Positions 55,853 to 64,000 of a DNA stretch of 64,000 nt are shown here, piece by piece. The first letter of the stretch is position 1; every line of letters begins with the position of its first letter. The notes under the pieces were generated by a model. The model made no database searches, was not told the DNA's origin, and worked only from the letters and a program-made list of their open reading frames with translations. The translations under genes and the position numbers were made by a program. Source of the stretch: Dama dama (lineage: Eukaryota; Chordata; Mammalia; Artiodactyla; Cervidae); assembly GCF_033118175.1 (NCBI RefSeq), contig NC_083685.1, positions 129,018,501 through 129,082,500 on the forward strand. The letters run 5' to 3'.

Positions 55853-56069
55853 AGCAACCCTTAATCTAACTAAAGCATTAAGAGACTGAAAGAAATCATT
55901 TTCAACCTAAAAGAATCATGGTTAAAGTAAGGTTTTATTTTCCCCAAAGAAACACAAAATAGATATTCTATTCCTTCTGAGTTTCCTAGTAGTTTCTATA
56001 TCAGCAGAAAGACTGAGAAACACAATGTAGGGACCCGACAGCATAGAAGAGGAGGGTAATTTATTTTCC
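55853..56069. other. Unassigned spacer
   Basis: Nothing recognised. Confidence 0.4.
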
Positions 56070-56220
56070 GAAAACATCACGCCCCCATTTGCTCATCCAG
56101 CGAATGGGATAATAATTCTTCCCCTCATCATGTTTGTGAGAACCAGCTGAGACAAGGGAAATGAATATCTTAGCACTTAGGATCTGGCAATAGGCAATAC
56201 ACATTTGTTTTAATATTATT
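56070..56220 (+). mobile_element. MIR SINE fragment
   Basis: ttgctcatccagcgaatggg, gataataattcttcccctca, tgtttgtgagaaccagctga, atatcttagcacttaggatc follows the 3' half of the mammalian-wide MIR consensus in order. Confidence 0.75.
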
Positions 56221-56461
56221 TTTAAAAATAGGTGGAATAAGGATCGCAAATCAGAATTACAAGACGCAATTTGCCCTGACCTTTAACAGGCAAAAAATTC
56301 AGCTTAGTCTCCAGTGTCTTAGTTTGCTCTTCACTCCTTGCCAGCTTATGTCTGCAAGCATCGCCCGTGACTCTGTGCAGTGATTCAGAACAGTGAAGGT
56401 CTGTGCTAATTAAAAGGCATTTTGACACGACTGACTGTTCGTGACTCTCACATGTGAATTT
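56221..56461. other. Unassigned spacer
   Basis: Nothing recognised. Repeat-free and possibly conserved. Confidence 0.35.
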
Positions 56462-56682
56462 GACTCATGTGAAGGCTGACTCATGGGACAAGACCCTGAT
56501 GCTGGGAAAGACTGAAGGTAACGGCAGAAGGGGGCGGCAGAGGATGAGATGGTTGGATGGCATCGCCCACTTAATAGACATGAATTTGAGCAAACTCTGG
56601 GAGATAGTGGAGGACAGAGGAGCCTGGTGCTACAGTCCATGGGGTGGCAAAGAGTCGGACATGAATGAGTGACTGAGCAATG
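56462..56682 (+). mobile_element. BovB 3' end, 5'-truncated
   Basis: ggctgactcatgggacaaga, gagatggttggatggcatcg, gggagatagtggaggacaga, gagtcggacatgaatgagtg. Confidence 0.93.
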
Positions 56683-56767
56683 ACACAAGGAAGAAATATG
56701 GGCTGGAGGAATATGTATACTAAGACTTACTTGAAAGGATATTCCTATAAATACATCATTCCAATCT

Positions 56768-56970
56768 TGCATGCATGCTAAATCACTCAGTCATGTCCGA
56801 TTCTTTGCGACCCCATGGACTGTAGCCCACCAGGGTCTGCTGTCCATGGGATTTTCCATGCACGAATACTGGAGTCAGCTGCCATTTTCTTCTCCAGGGA
56901 ATCTTCCTGACCCAGGAATCGAACCCAGGTCTCCACACTGCAGGAGGGTTCTTGGCCACTGAACCACCGG
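56768..56970 (-). mobile_element. Bov-tA SINE, near full length
   Basis: Body (plus-strand ttgcgaccccatggactgta) and head (cactgaaccaccgg) present; the final head bases are lost. Confidence 0.94.
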
Positions 56971-57527
56971 CAATCTTGCTCTCTCTTATTTTAATCTCTA
57001 AGCAAACTATAAGACTTTCCTGTGAGGGAAAAATTATGCTGAATTATCTCATAGGCAAACAAAATGAGCCAATTGGGTTCCATGGATGAGGTGTTCAGGC
57101 AGAAGCAAAGCCCACATCAGCTGGAAGGAAGGCGGCTCAGCCATCCAGGATGGAAGAGATTAAGCCGCACATGTGCTTGGTGGGACGCGGAGAAAGTTAA
57201 TGGCTGTGAAAAAGGGTTTGAACTTCGAGTGGAGGTCAGAAACAGGGTGATTTAGTGGCTTCAGTCAACAGACTCTCGGTGAGGGAAAACAAAATTTGGT
57301 TTCATTTTGACCAGGACATAGAGAACATCAATAAAGTGTTCAGGGCTCAAATGTAAGATCAGGGCCCACTTGGAAAGTGAACTATGTGTAGAAGTCAGTT
57401 TGTTTTTATAGTCAGTGATAATTATACTTTTGAATTTCACACAACCCGGGATGTACTTTTAGAAATGAGGACACAGAGGTGAAGTTATTCAGTCAAATAA
57501 AAAAAAAAAAGAAAAGAAAAGCAAAGG
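56971..57527. other. Repeat-poor stretch, possibly conserved
   Basis: No gene or named repeat. A 63-codon frame (57064-57255) has no recognisable domain. A poly-A tract lies at about 57498-57512. Confidence 0.4.
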
Positions 57528-57655
57528 GGGACCTCCCTGGTGATCCAATGAGTAAGACTCCACGCTTCCCATCACCAGGTCACAGGTTTGATCCCTGGTC
57601 AGGATCAAACTAGGATCCCACATGCCAAGTGGTTTGAGCAAAATATAAAAATTAA
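57528..57655 (+). mobile_element. CHR-type SINE, shortened
   Basis: gggacctccctggtgatcca head, caggtttgatccctggtcag, gatcccacatgccaagtggt, A-rich tail. Confidence 0.83.
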
Positions 57656-57939
57656 AAAAATTATAAAGTAAAGTTATTGATTTTAAAGTTGGGTGGAGAA
57701 GAGGACAAGATCAAATTAGATGCTTTGGAAAATAAGAATTTGATTTCTATTTTTCTATAGAAGTAATAACAAAAATTCTCTCCACTAAGTAAAAAGAGTT
57801 GATGCCACAATCTCCAGAAACTCATGCACAGATGAGGGCTTAGAAAGGATCTCATGGGAAGTGTATGATTGGATCTCAGGCCACAAGGTGGAGCCAGCCA
57901 TTGACTTATCCGCTTCACTATACTAATTTGAGATTAAAT
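57656..57939. other. Unassigned spacer
   Basis: Nothing recognised. A partial CTCF-like word (ggccacaaggtgga, near 57879) is too weak to call. Confidence 0.4.
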
Positions 57940-57951
57940 AACAGATGCTGA

Positions 57952-58119
57952 TATGCAGGAGACACAGGTTCTATCCCTGGGTCTGGAAGATCCCCTGGAG
58001 GAGGTCATGGCAACCCACTCCAATATTCTTGCCTGGGAAATCCCATGGACTGAGGAGCTTGGCGGGCTACAGTCCACGGAGTCACAAAAAATCGGACATG
58101 AGTGAGCAACTGGACAACA
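57952..58119 (+). mobile_element. Bov-tA SINE, head-truncated, with exact target-site duplication
   Basis: tgcaggagacacaggttcta through atgagtgagcaactggacaa. Flanked by aacagatgctga (57940-57951 and 58120-58131; 12 bp, exact). The duplication brackets the truncated element, so it inserted already lacking ~40 bp of head. Confidence 0.95.
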
Positions 58120-58239
58120 AACAGATGCTGACGTATCAAAGATAATTGCCTTTTCTTATGAGTCTTGGAGAAGAGCGAACCTGGTACCATTTGTGACTTA
58201 CAGAGACCATCTCGGGGACCAGGGCTTCATCAGACTCCT

Positions 58240-58510
58240 CGGGGCTCCAGTCTCCAAGTTTCCTGGTGAAAAGCAGGAACGTGCACCAGTCGCTCTGACT
58301 CCGAGGACCCCAGGAGCCGTCAGTGACCCGGGACGCCCCCACATCTGGCTCCAGCTCACCCCTGTTTGCGTTCAGTTCTGCACACGGACGACCACCCTGG
58401 CTGCCAGCGCGGGGCGGCCCGGGCTTCTGCAGGCCGGGCCGGGGAGGCGCGGGTGGGGCAGGCTCACCTGGTCCCGGCCGAGGTCGCTGCCTTTTCAACT
58501 GGCCTTTGTT
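58240..58510. promoter_or_regulatory. Small CpG-island-like block
   Basis: 58390-58500 contains about 13 CpGs in ~110 bp (cagcgcggggcggcccgggc, gggaggcgcgggtgg). This is exceptional for the window, and no repeat family explains it. It ends at an X-box (58539). Frames of 179 (+, 58193-58732) and 140 (-, 58136-58558) codons overlap it and probably reflect scarce stops in GC-rich DNA. A candidate promoter of an unknown transcript, or an enhancer. Confidence 0.5.
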
Positions 58511-58538
58511 TCTGCCAGTGTGAGCCCTTTGGAAAGAG

Positions 58539-58552
58539 GTTTCCATGGCAAC
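58539..58552. promoter_or_regulatory. RFX X-box
   Basis: gtttccatggcaac matches the palindromic RFX consensus GTTGCCATGGCAAC at 13 of 14 positions. X-boxes are typical of ciliary-gene promoters and RFX-bound enhancers. Its position at the edge of the CpG-rich block supports a regulatory reading. Binding is not shown. Confidence 0.6.
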
Positions 58553-58559
58553 GAGCACA

Positions 58560-59538
58560 CATTCATCATCATTTCTCCTCTGCTTACTCCTTCTCCATCA
58601 GCTGTAAACTACGTCCCAGCAAAGGAACCTCTGTTCTCCATAGCGAGGCCTCCAAACACACCCCCTTACCGAACAGACACTTCTGGGGTGGATGGCTCCA
58701 ATAACAATTTACCATGCACAGAACTTGTTTAACTCAATGGCAGTTCAGATGGTTCCTCTTTTAAAAAATTATCTTCTCTCGAGGAGAAAAAATTGGGTCA
58801 AGGAGCAAATGCTCAAACAACCTTAGACAATGATTAAGTACAATGAGTTGCATTTGAAAATCAGTAGGCGAAGACAAACATACATTATAATGATCAGGGA
58901 GTTAATAGTTAAAATCACGAGCTATGTTAGTTTTTCAGAAACTCATTAATTTGGGGGGGGGGGTTGTTCTTATTCTTCTTCCAGAAATCCATTACTTTTC
59001 ATTTTTTTTATTAGCATATATATAAAACTGAAAATAAGTCAATGAAGAAATGCACCTTAAAAAAAATAAATCAATGCCATTTCCACCTTATTCCTTTTTC
59101 TTCAAAAAAAAAGTATGGTTTGGAGGGGTGGGGGTGATTCCAGACACACAGCAACTAGTAAAAACTAGTAAAACACAAAAGTGCAATTTTAATTTATTGG
59201 AGTATTTTGCCCATCTCCAAACTGGTGCATTTCTAAATATAAATGACAGAATGAAATGCTATTTTCCCATATACTTGTTACAACAACCTTGAAGTTGAAA
59301 GCAGCTACAATTTTTTTGCTGTGAAGAAAGAAGCAAAACAGAACAGCAGCAAAGGCAATCAAGGTTTACGGTTTCTCCCTTTTATCTGTAAAATATGTAA
59401 AAGACAACATCTACAGGGTGTTGCTGTCTGACCAAAGACAATTGTCCAACAACTGACCAACAGCTGTCCAACTGCTGGCAAGGGATTTTCTTGTACCAGT
59501 GTTTATTGATTAATTATGGTAGGGAAATCCATGAGCTG
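58560..59538. other. Unassigned stretch
   Basis: No gene or named repeat. An 11-G run lies at about 58953-58963. A-runs near 59060 and 59105. Confidence 0.4.
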
Positions 59539-59752
59539 TGAGCAGTTGCTCAGTTGTGTCTGACTCTTTGCAACCTCATGGACTGTAGCCTGCCAGACCC
59601 TGTCCCTGGGATTCTCCAGGCAAGAACACCGGATATGTTGCCATTTCCTCCTGCAAGGGATCTTCCCGACCCAGGGAGGGAATCAAACCCTAACCCGCGG
59701 CTCTTGGGTTGTCGGCAGATTCTTTACCCGCTGAGCTATCGGGGAAGTGATA
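59539..59752 (-). mobile_element. Bov-tA SINE, near full length, diverged
   Basis: Body and head recognisable (plus-strand gcaacctcatggactgtagc, agattctttacccgctgagc). An extra ~10 bp (accctaacccgcgg) lies in the central part. Confidence 0.92.
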
Positions 59753-59796
59753 TTGCTGGTTGTTTTTTCTATTTAAAAACATAAGTATTGAGATTT

Positions 59797-59990
59797 GCCT
59801 GGGGGGGGGGGGCGGGGGGGTGGTCCAGCAGTTAAGTCTTCACCTTCTAATGCAGGGGGTGTGAGCTCCATCCCTGTTTGCAGTGCTAAGATCCCAAAAA
59901 CCTCCTGGCCAAAAAACAGAAACACAAAACAGAAGCAACATTGTAACATATTCAATAAAGGCTTTAAAAATGGTCCATGTGAAAAAAAGT
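59797..59990 (+). mobile_element. CHR-type SINE with a poly-G run in the head
   Basis: ggtggtccagcagttaagtc, tgcagggggtgtgagctcca, gtgctaagatcccaaaaacc, then tattcaataaaggctttaaa and an A-rich tail. The first ~20 bp is replaced or expanded into G12-C-G7 (59801-59820). Confidence 0.85.
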
Positions 59991-61116
59991 CTTAGAAAAG
60001 AATGAGTGTTGACTCTATTACCCCTTTCCTGGTCTATGGATTTTCCTTACAACTGAGAGAGGAATAATCAGAATCTTTAACCTTGAAAAGCAGGTAAAGA
60101 AGCATTTTGCACACAACACATATCTAAACACAGAGAATGGACCAGAGTGAATCATTATTTATGTATTTCAGTTTGCCAGCATCTGAGGCAAATAGATATT
60201 TATAAATATTTGTTTATAACAAATAAGTCAATATCTGTCAAATGATAGCTGAATCACTATATTATGTCTACATTATATTAAATCACTATATTATATTTGA
60301 CTTTGTGTCAGCCAAATATAATCTTTCTGGAAAAATGCTGTATTCCTCTTCTCTCTGGATCAATCCTTATTTAGAGATTTTATACAGAGAGCAGAGAACT
60401 TGATTGGCATGGTACCCAAAATGTAACAAAGGTCTGATGCTTCAACAAATGAAATTGATGAATTGGAGACCATAAAGCAAGCTGTTTTTTGAAACACAGA
60501 AATATATGCTAATTCTTTCTTGGTTTTCTAATTTGCCTTCTTACATATTGTCTTGTCTGATACTAAAAAGTGCTTTTATGTCCTAAGTGACAGAAAGCGC
60601 AAAGAAGAAATAAATGCAGTTTAGTCCTTTAAGTGGTCGCTCCTAAGTTCTCCTGCACTTAGCCTGCCGTCCATATGGAAGCATTGACAGCATCATTCTG
60701 GCCGTTTGAGCCTTCCACGCCTTGGTGTTTCAGACGCTGCATGCTGCACTGATGTCTGGGGAAAGATAGATGTCTGTTAATTTTCCAGATGTCCTATCTC
60801 TCCAACTGCACTTATATCCGTGTCTGGAAATGTTTAAATTAATGGCTGCCTTTTTTCTTCCTACTCCTTTCTGTATATCTCCGAATCCTGGGTTTCTGTC
60901 CACAGCCAGTTCATATCTTTCTTGATCTTCATCACAGTACTAGGAATTCTTCCTCCTACTATATATCATAGCATTTTTCAAATGTCATTTGTTTTCAAGA
61001 GGTAGTTTTTCCCCACGGATGAAGAATGAATTTTAACCAATGTGTCAATAGTTCCACCTAGTGGCCAACATGAAGAATACATTTTTTTTTCACGTCAAAA
61101 ACTAAAAATAGTAAGT
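59991..61116. other. 1.1-kb stretch free of recognised repeats
   Basis: No gene or named repeat. AT-rich, with TA-rich words near 60200-60290. A CTCF-like site lies at 61051-61064. Confidence 0.4.
61051..61064 (-). promoter_or_regulatory. CTCF-like motif
   Basis: The minus strand reads ccactaggtggaac, which matches the CTCF core CCASYAGRKGGCRS at 13 of 14 positions. Orientation minus. Prediction only. Confidence 0.4.
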
Positions 61117-61277
61117 TTGCGGGACAGCAGGGGATGAGATGGTTGGATGGCATCACCAACTCAAGGGATATGAGTTTGAGCAAACTCCGGAAGATAGTGA
61201 AGGACAGGGGAGCCTGGCGTGCTGCAGTCCACGGGGTCTAAAAGAATCGGATACGACTTAGCCACTGGACAACAGCA
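61117..61277 (+). mobile_element. BovB 3' end remnant (~160 bp)
   Basis: ggatgagatggttggatggc, gagcaaactccggaagatag, gcgtgctgcagtccacgggg, cggatacgacttagccactg. Confidence 0.92.
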
Positions 61278-61282
61278 ATCAT

Positions 61283-61370
61283 TCAGGGGCTTGGCAAATA
61301 TTTCTTGAGTACTTTCAATGAGCTACAGTCAGTGAACAACATATCATGAATACAATAGTCTCATTTTAGA
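61283..61370 (-). mobile_element. Possible L2 fragment
   Basis: cttggcaaatatttcttgag and tacagtcagtgaacaaca resemble the antisense L2 3' region. Weak. Confidence 0.35.
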
Positions 61371-61620
61371 AGTATCAGGATTATTCATTGAAAAATCACT
61401 CTAATATACTTACTGAAATATTTGGCTATATATTTCACCTTTAAGAAGCATTGTATTTTTGGAACAGTTTTACATTTGCAAAAACTTAGCAAAGTGATAC
61501 AAGAGTTCATGTATACACCTCACCCAGCTTCCTCTTAGGTGGACATTGACTATTGCTTGGTACATTTGTCAGAACTAAGAGAGTCACTTTGGTATATCAC
61601 TATTGCTATTCAGTCACTCA
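61371..61620. other. Unassigned spacer
   Basis: Nothing recognised. It is the left flank of the duplicated block and does not match the flank of copy 1. Confidence 0.5.
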
Positions 61621-62263
61621 TCTTTCACTGAATCACATCGTCAGAGTCCATTTGGCCACGTTGCTTGTTGCTGTTGAGTCACTAAGTCGAGTCCGATTCT
61701 TTGTGACCCCCAGGACTGCAGCGCGCCTGGCTTCCCTGTCCTTTACTACCTCCTGGAGGTCGCTGCCATGTTAGGTCACATATTCACAGGTTCCAGGGAT
61801 CAGGACCTAGACATCTTTGTCAGGGGAGAGGCATTGTTCTGTGGTCCTTAACGTGGGGTTTAGAAACCGCCTGAGTTCTCTTCATCCATTCAATGGAAAT
61901 GGAAATCTGAGTGTGGATAAGACTCAGGATCTTTGAGATAAACATGACCTACCCAGCTGCAAAAGAAACCCAGCTGAGTGGCCTATGCAGACATAGCTCG
62001 TCACTCTCACATTATTGGTTAACAGTTTCAGAAGAAAGAGCATTAACTGTGTGTTGTAAGCTGGTGTGGTGTTGTGTGTGCTCAGCGGTGTCCCACTCTT
62101 TGCAACCCCACGGACTGTAGCCCGCCAGGCTCCTCTGTCCATGAGGATTTCCAGGCAAGAATACTGGAGTGGGTTGCCATGCCCTCCTCCAGGGGATCTT
62201 TCCTAGCCAGGGATCGAACCCAGGTCTCCTGCGTTACAGGATACTCTTTACTGTCCCAGCCAC
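61621..62263 (+). repeat. Copy 2 of the ~640-bp segmental duplication
   Basis: Direct repeat of 29848-30486. It contains MLT1-like LTR sequence (61621-61663 and 61765-61855) split by the same BovB fragment (61664-61764), the same unique flank, and a Bov-tA at its right end. Only part of the LTR is present, so the duplication boundary lies inside the LTR. Confidence 0.9.
61664..61764 (-). mobile_element. BovB 3' end fragment inside the duplicated LTR
   Basis: gcttgttgctgttgagtcac to cctcctggaggtcgct. Same insertion point and truncation as 29890-29991, so it is a duplicated insertion and not a new one. Confidence 0.88.
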
Positions 62264-62272
62264 CGCGTGGGC
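62060..62272 (-). mobile_element. Bov-tA SINE at the right end of the duplicated block
   Basis: Same place and orientation as 30275-30497, but only about 87% similar by eye. It lacks the agtgtctcctgt-type central insertion and has a longer gtgtggtgttgtgtgtg tail. Confidence 0.93.
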
Positions 62273-62744
62273 ATTAAGTCAGAAAACTGATAACCGAGTG
62301 GCGAAGCCAGTGCTTCTCCCACCTAAACCCCTCTTAAATGAAGGGATGTCTCTCTTTTTTCAAAGCTACCCTCTAATCATCTGTTAGTGACCATTGCAAC
62401 AACCTCTCTCCAGGTGTTCCTGGGTCCACTTTTGCTTCCATTCAACACTTCTCAAGAAAACCAGATGGTGTGATCTTTGCTTATGCAAGGGAAAAAAAAA
62501 AAAAAAAAAAAAAAAATCCTTCCAGAACTACAGAAGAGCTCCCTCTTGACCATAAAGAATACAATCCTTATCATCGCAGCCTACCCGGCTTCCCTGGTCT
62601 ATTCACTGACAGCACAACTAGTGTATTTTCTAGAGCAAATGACTTCAAACATAGCGACCCAAAACAGCAAACGTGCATTAGCTTATACTTCTTTAAGTCA
62701 GAAGTCCAGCACAGGTCTCAGGGTGCTTAAATCAAGGTGTCCAG
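62273..62744. other. Unassigned stretch
   Basis: No gene. A 25-A run lies at 62492-62516; the frames around it (62470-62773) are not genes. Confidence 0.5.
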
Positions 62745-63215
62745 AGGGCTACATGCATACAATGGAATACTAACCACGAAAAGGACCGAAATTGCGTCAT
62801 TTATCCAGACGCGGACGAACCTAGAGTCGATCTCACAGAGTGAAGTGAGTCGGGGCGAGACAATTACCCGATATTAATGCATGTATGTGGGATTTAGAGA
62901 AGTGGTCCTGATGAACCTATCTCCAAGAATAAAGCCGCAGATGCAGAGACAGGATGCGTGGACGTGGGGGTAGGGGTGGGGAAGGAGGGGGTGGGAGGAT
63001 CGGGGAGGGGGTGGGGGCTGACCATGCACGTCACCGGGTGTGGAGCAGCTGGGGGCGCTGCCTGCAGCCCGGGAGCTCGGCTCGGTTCGGTGATGACCGA
63101 GGGCGGTGGGGGGATGCGGGAAGGGAGCCTCAGGAGGGAGGGGCACGTGTGCACACACGGGTGACTCGCTTTGTTGTGTGATAGGAAGGAACACGACATG
63201 GTGAAGCGACTCTGC
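62745..63215 (+). mobile_element. L1 3' end, unusually GC/CpG-rich
   Basis: tacaatggaatactaaccac, agagtgaagtgagtcggggc, gatgaacctatctccaagaa, then a G-rich ggggaaggagggggtgggag block, then gtgactcgctttgttgtgtg follow the L1 3' region in order. GC content and CpG density are well above the other L1 copies here. The 177-codon antisense frame (62874-63407) is a product of the G-rich block. Confidence 0.85.
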
Positions 63216-63619
63216 GGCATTTTTTCTTTTTTTAAGGGCTACACTCCGTTCGGTGGGCTCTGTGGAAAACCCACTTCCTTGCCTTTTCTGCTCTCTACGT
63301 GCGGCCCGCCTGACCCTCGGCTCAGGGCCTGCATCACCCACCACTTTCTCTGCTTCTCGCCCTTCCTGTGTCCTCTCTCTCCAACGTGCTTCTTCCTCTT
63401 CTCCCACGTTTAGGCGTTCACACCGTCAGACTGGGGTCATCTCCTTATTTAAACGTCAGGGGGTCGGCAATCTTCATTTCACCCATAACCGTGTCTTCTA
63501 TCACCTAAGTTTTCACAGGTTTCCAGGACGAGAATGTGAGCGTCTGGGTGAGCAGACATGACTCGACCACCGCCAGCCCGTTCCATCACCAGGGCACTCG
63601 TGGTTTGAAAAGGAAAGCG
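63216..63619. other. Pyrimidine-rich unassigned stretch
   Basis: C/T-rich with several CpGs (63290-63420). No gene or named repeat. Frames of 80-102 codons have no recognisable domains. Confidence 0.4.
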
Positions 63620-63708
63620 CTCATCACTCACTCGTGTGTCTGACTCCGCCACCCTATGGACTGCAGCCCGCCAGGCTCCTCTGTCCACGAGATTCCTCAG
63701 GCAAAAAG
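63620..63708 (-). mobile_element. Bov-tA SINE, tail-proximal part
   Basis: ctatggactgcagcccgcca, ggctcctctgtccacgagat, tcctcaggcaaaaagga; then the match stops. A second copy follows after ~20 bp. Confidence 0.9.
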
Positions 63709-63727
63709 GAGGATGCCCAGGGGCAAT

Positions 63728-63912
63728 GACAGTGAAAGTCGCCCAGTCACGTCCCACTCTTTGTGACCCCATGGAGGAATTCTCCAGGCCAGAACACTGG
63801 AGTGGGTAGCCTTTCCCTTCTCCAGGGAGATCTTCTCAACCCAGGGCTTGAAGCCGGGTCTCCCCGCATGGCAAGCGGATCGTTTATCACCTGAGCCTCC
63901 AGGGAAGCCCTG
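63728..63912 (-). mobile_element. Bov-tA SINE with internal deletion
   Basis: aagtcgcccagtcacgtccc, ccatggaggaattctccagg (about 35 bp of the body deleted), gagcctccagggaagccct. Confidence 0.92.
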
Positions 63913-63968
63913 GCGGTGGAATAAAACTTACACTTGAGAAAATAATATTGCTGTCAAATTTCTTGCTG

Positions 63969-63982
63969 CCACAAGGTGGCAG
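63969..63982 (+). promoter_or_regulatory. CTCF-like motif
   Basis: ccacaaggtggcag matches the CTCF core CCASYAGRKGGCRS at 13 of 14 positions, including the key AGGTGGCAG half. It lies in the short non-repetitive end of the window. Binding is not shown. Confidence 0.5.
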
Positions 63983-64000
63983 GGTGGTATTATGCTTGCC

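Noticed and set aside
58193..58732. 179-codon plus-strand frame
   Set aside because: It spans the CpG-rich block where stops are rare, overlaps a 140-codon frame on the other strand, and has no recognisable domain. The DNA is kept as a possible regulatory block.
62874..63407. 177-codon minus-strand frame, proline-rich
   Set aside because: It is antisense to the G-rich 3' end of an L1, and its composition follows from that block.

Overview
This window is non-coding genomic DNA of a ruminant, probably a bovid. The evidence is the repeat content: many Bov-tA/Bov-A SINEs, many BovB (RTE-clade) LINE fragments, tRNA-Glu-derived CHR-type SINEs, artiodactyl L1 3' ends, and older mammalian repeats (MER5A, MIR, L2, an MLT1-like LTR, an L1M fragment). 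I found no intact protein-coding gene, no convincing exon, no tRNA or rRNA gene and no CRISPR array. Almost every long reading frame is a sense or antisense frame of a retrotransposon. The window reads as a gene desert or the inside of a very large intron. Which ruminant it is cannot be settled from the sequence alone. Layout: 1-4.7 kb is AT-rich, with one L1 tail and a BovB 3' fragment. 4.7-6.4 kb holds a BovB copy inserted in a TA microsatellite, followed by a SINE. 8.6-9.1 kb holds an L1 whose 5' part is inverted. 10.7-20.4 kb carries scattered SINEs, a MER5A and a GC-rich patch (18.2-18.7 kb). 20.3-20.7 kb has two local tandem duplications. 22.6-25.0 kb is the longest BovB copy, running from the end of the endonuclease domain to the 3' end. 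28.6-30.5 kb has an L1 split by a mariner MITE, then an MLT1-like LTR split by BovB. Part of the latter block recurs at 61.6-62.3 kb. 35.5-36.2 kb has an unusual three-armed fold-back sequence split by a SINE. 38.0-38.4 kb is a BovB whose 5' and 3' ends are joined directly. 39.8-41.2 kb is an L1 split by BovB and two SINE pieces. 43.6-47.6 kb and 54.3-57.5 kb are relatively repeat-poor and contain stretches that look like conserved non-coding elements. 58.2-58.6 kb is a small CpG-rich block ending in a near-perfect RFX X-box. The last 5 kb is SINE/L1-rich and ends with a CTCF-like motif. No set of genes works together here. The biology visible is retrotransposition: BovB supplies the 3' ends shared with Bov-tA, and its machinery is believed to mobilise those SINEs. 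L1 supplies the other insertions. Nested insertions and target-site duplications give a partial relative chronology. Possible regulatory content (CpG-rich blocks, X-box, CTCF-like sites, homeodomain-rich stretches) is inferred from composition and motifs only. Repeat boundaries were set by eye against remembered family consensus sequences and may be off by about 5-20 bases.
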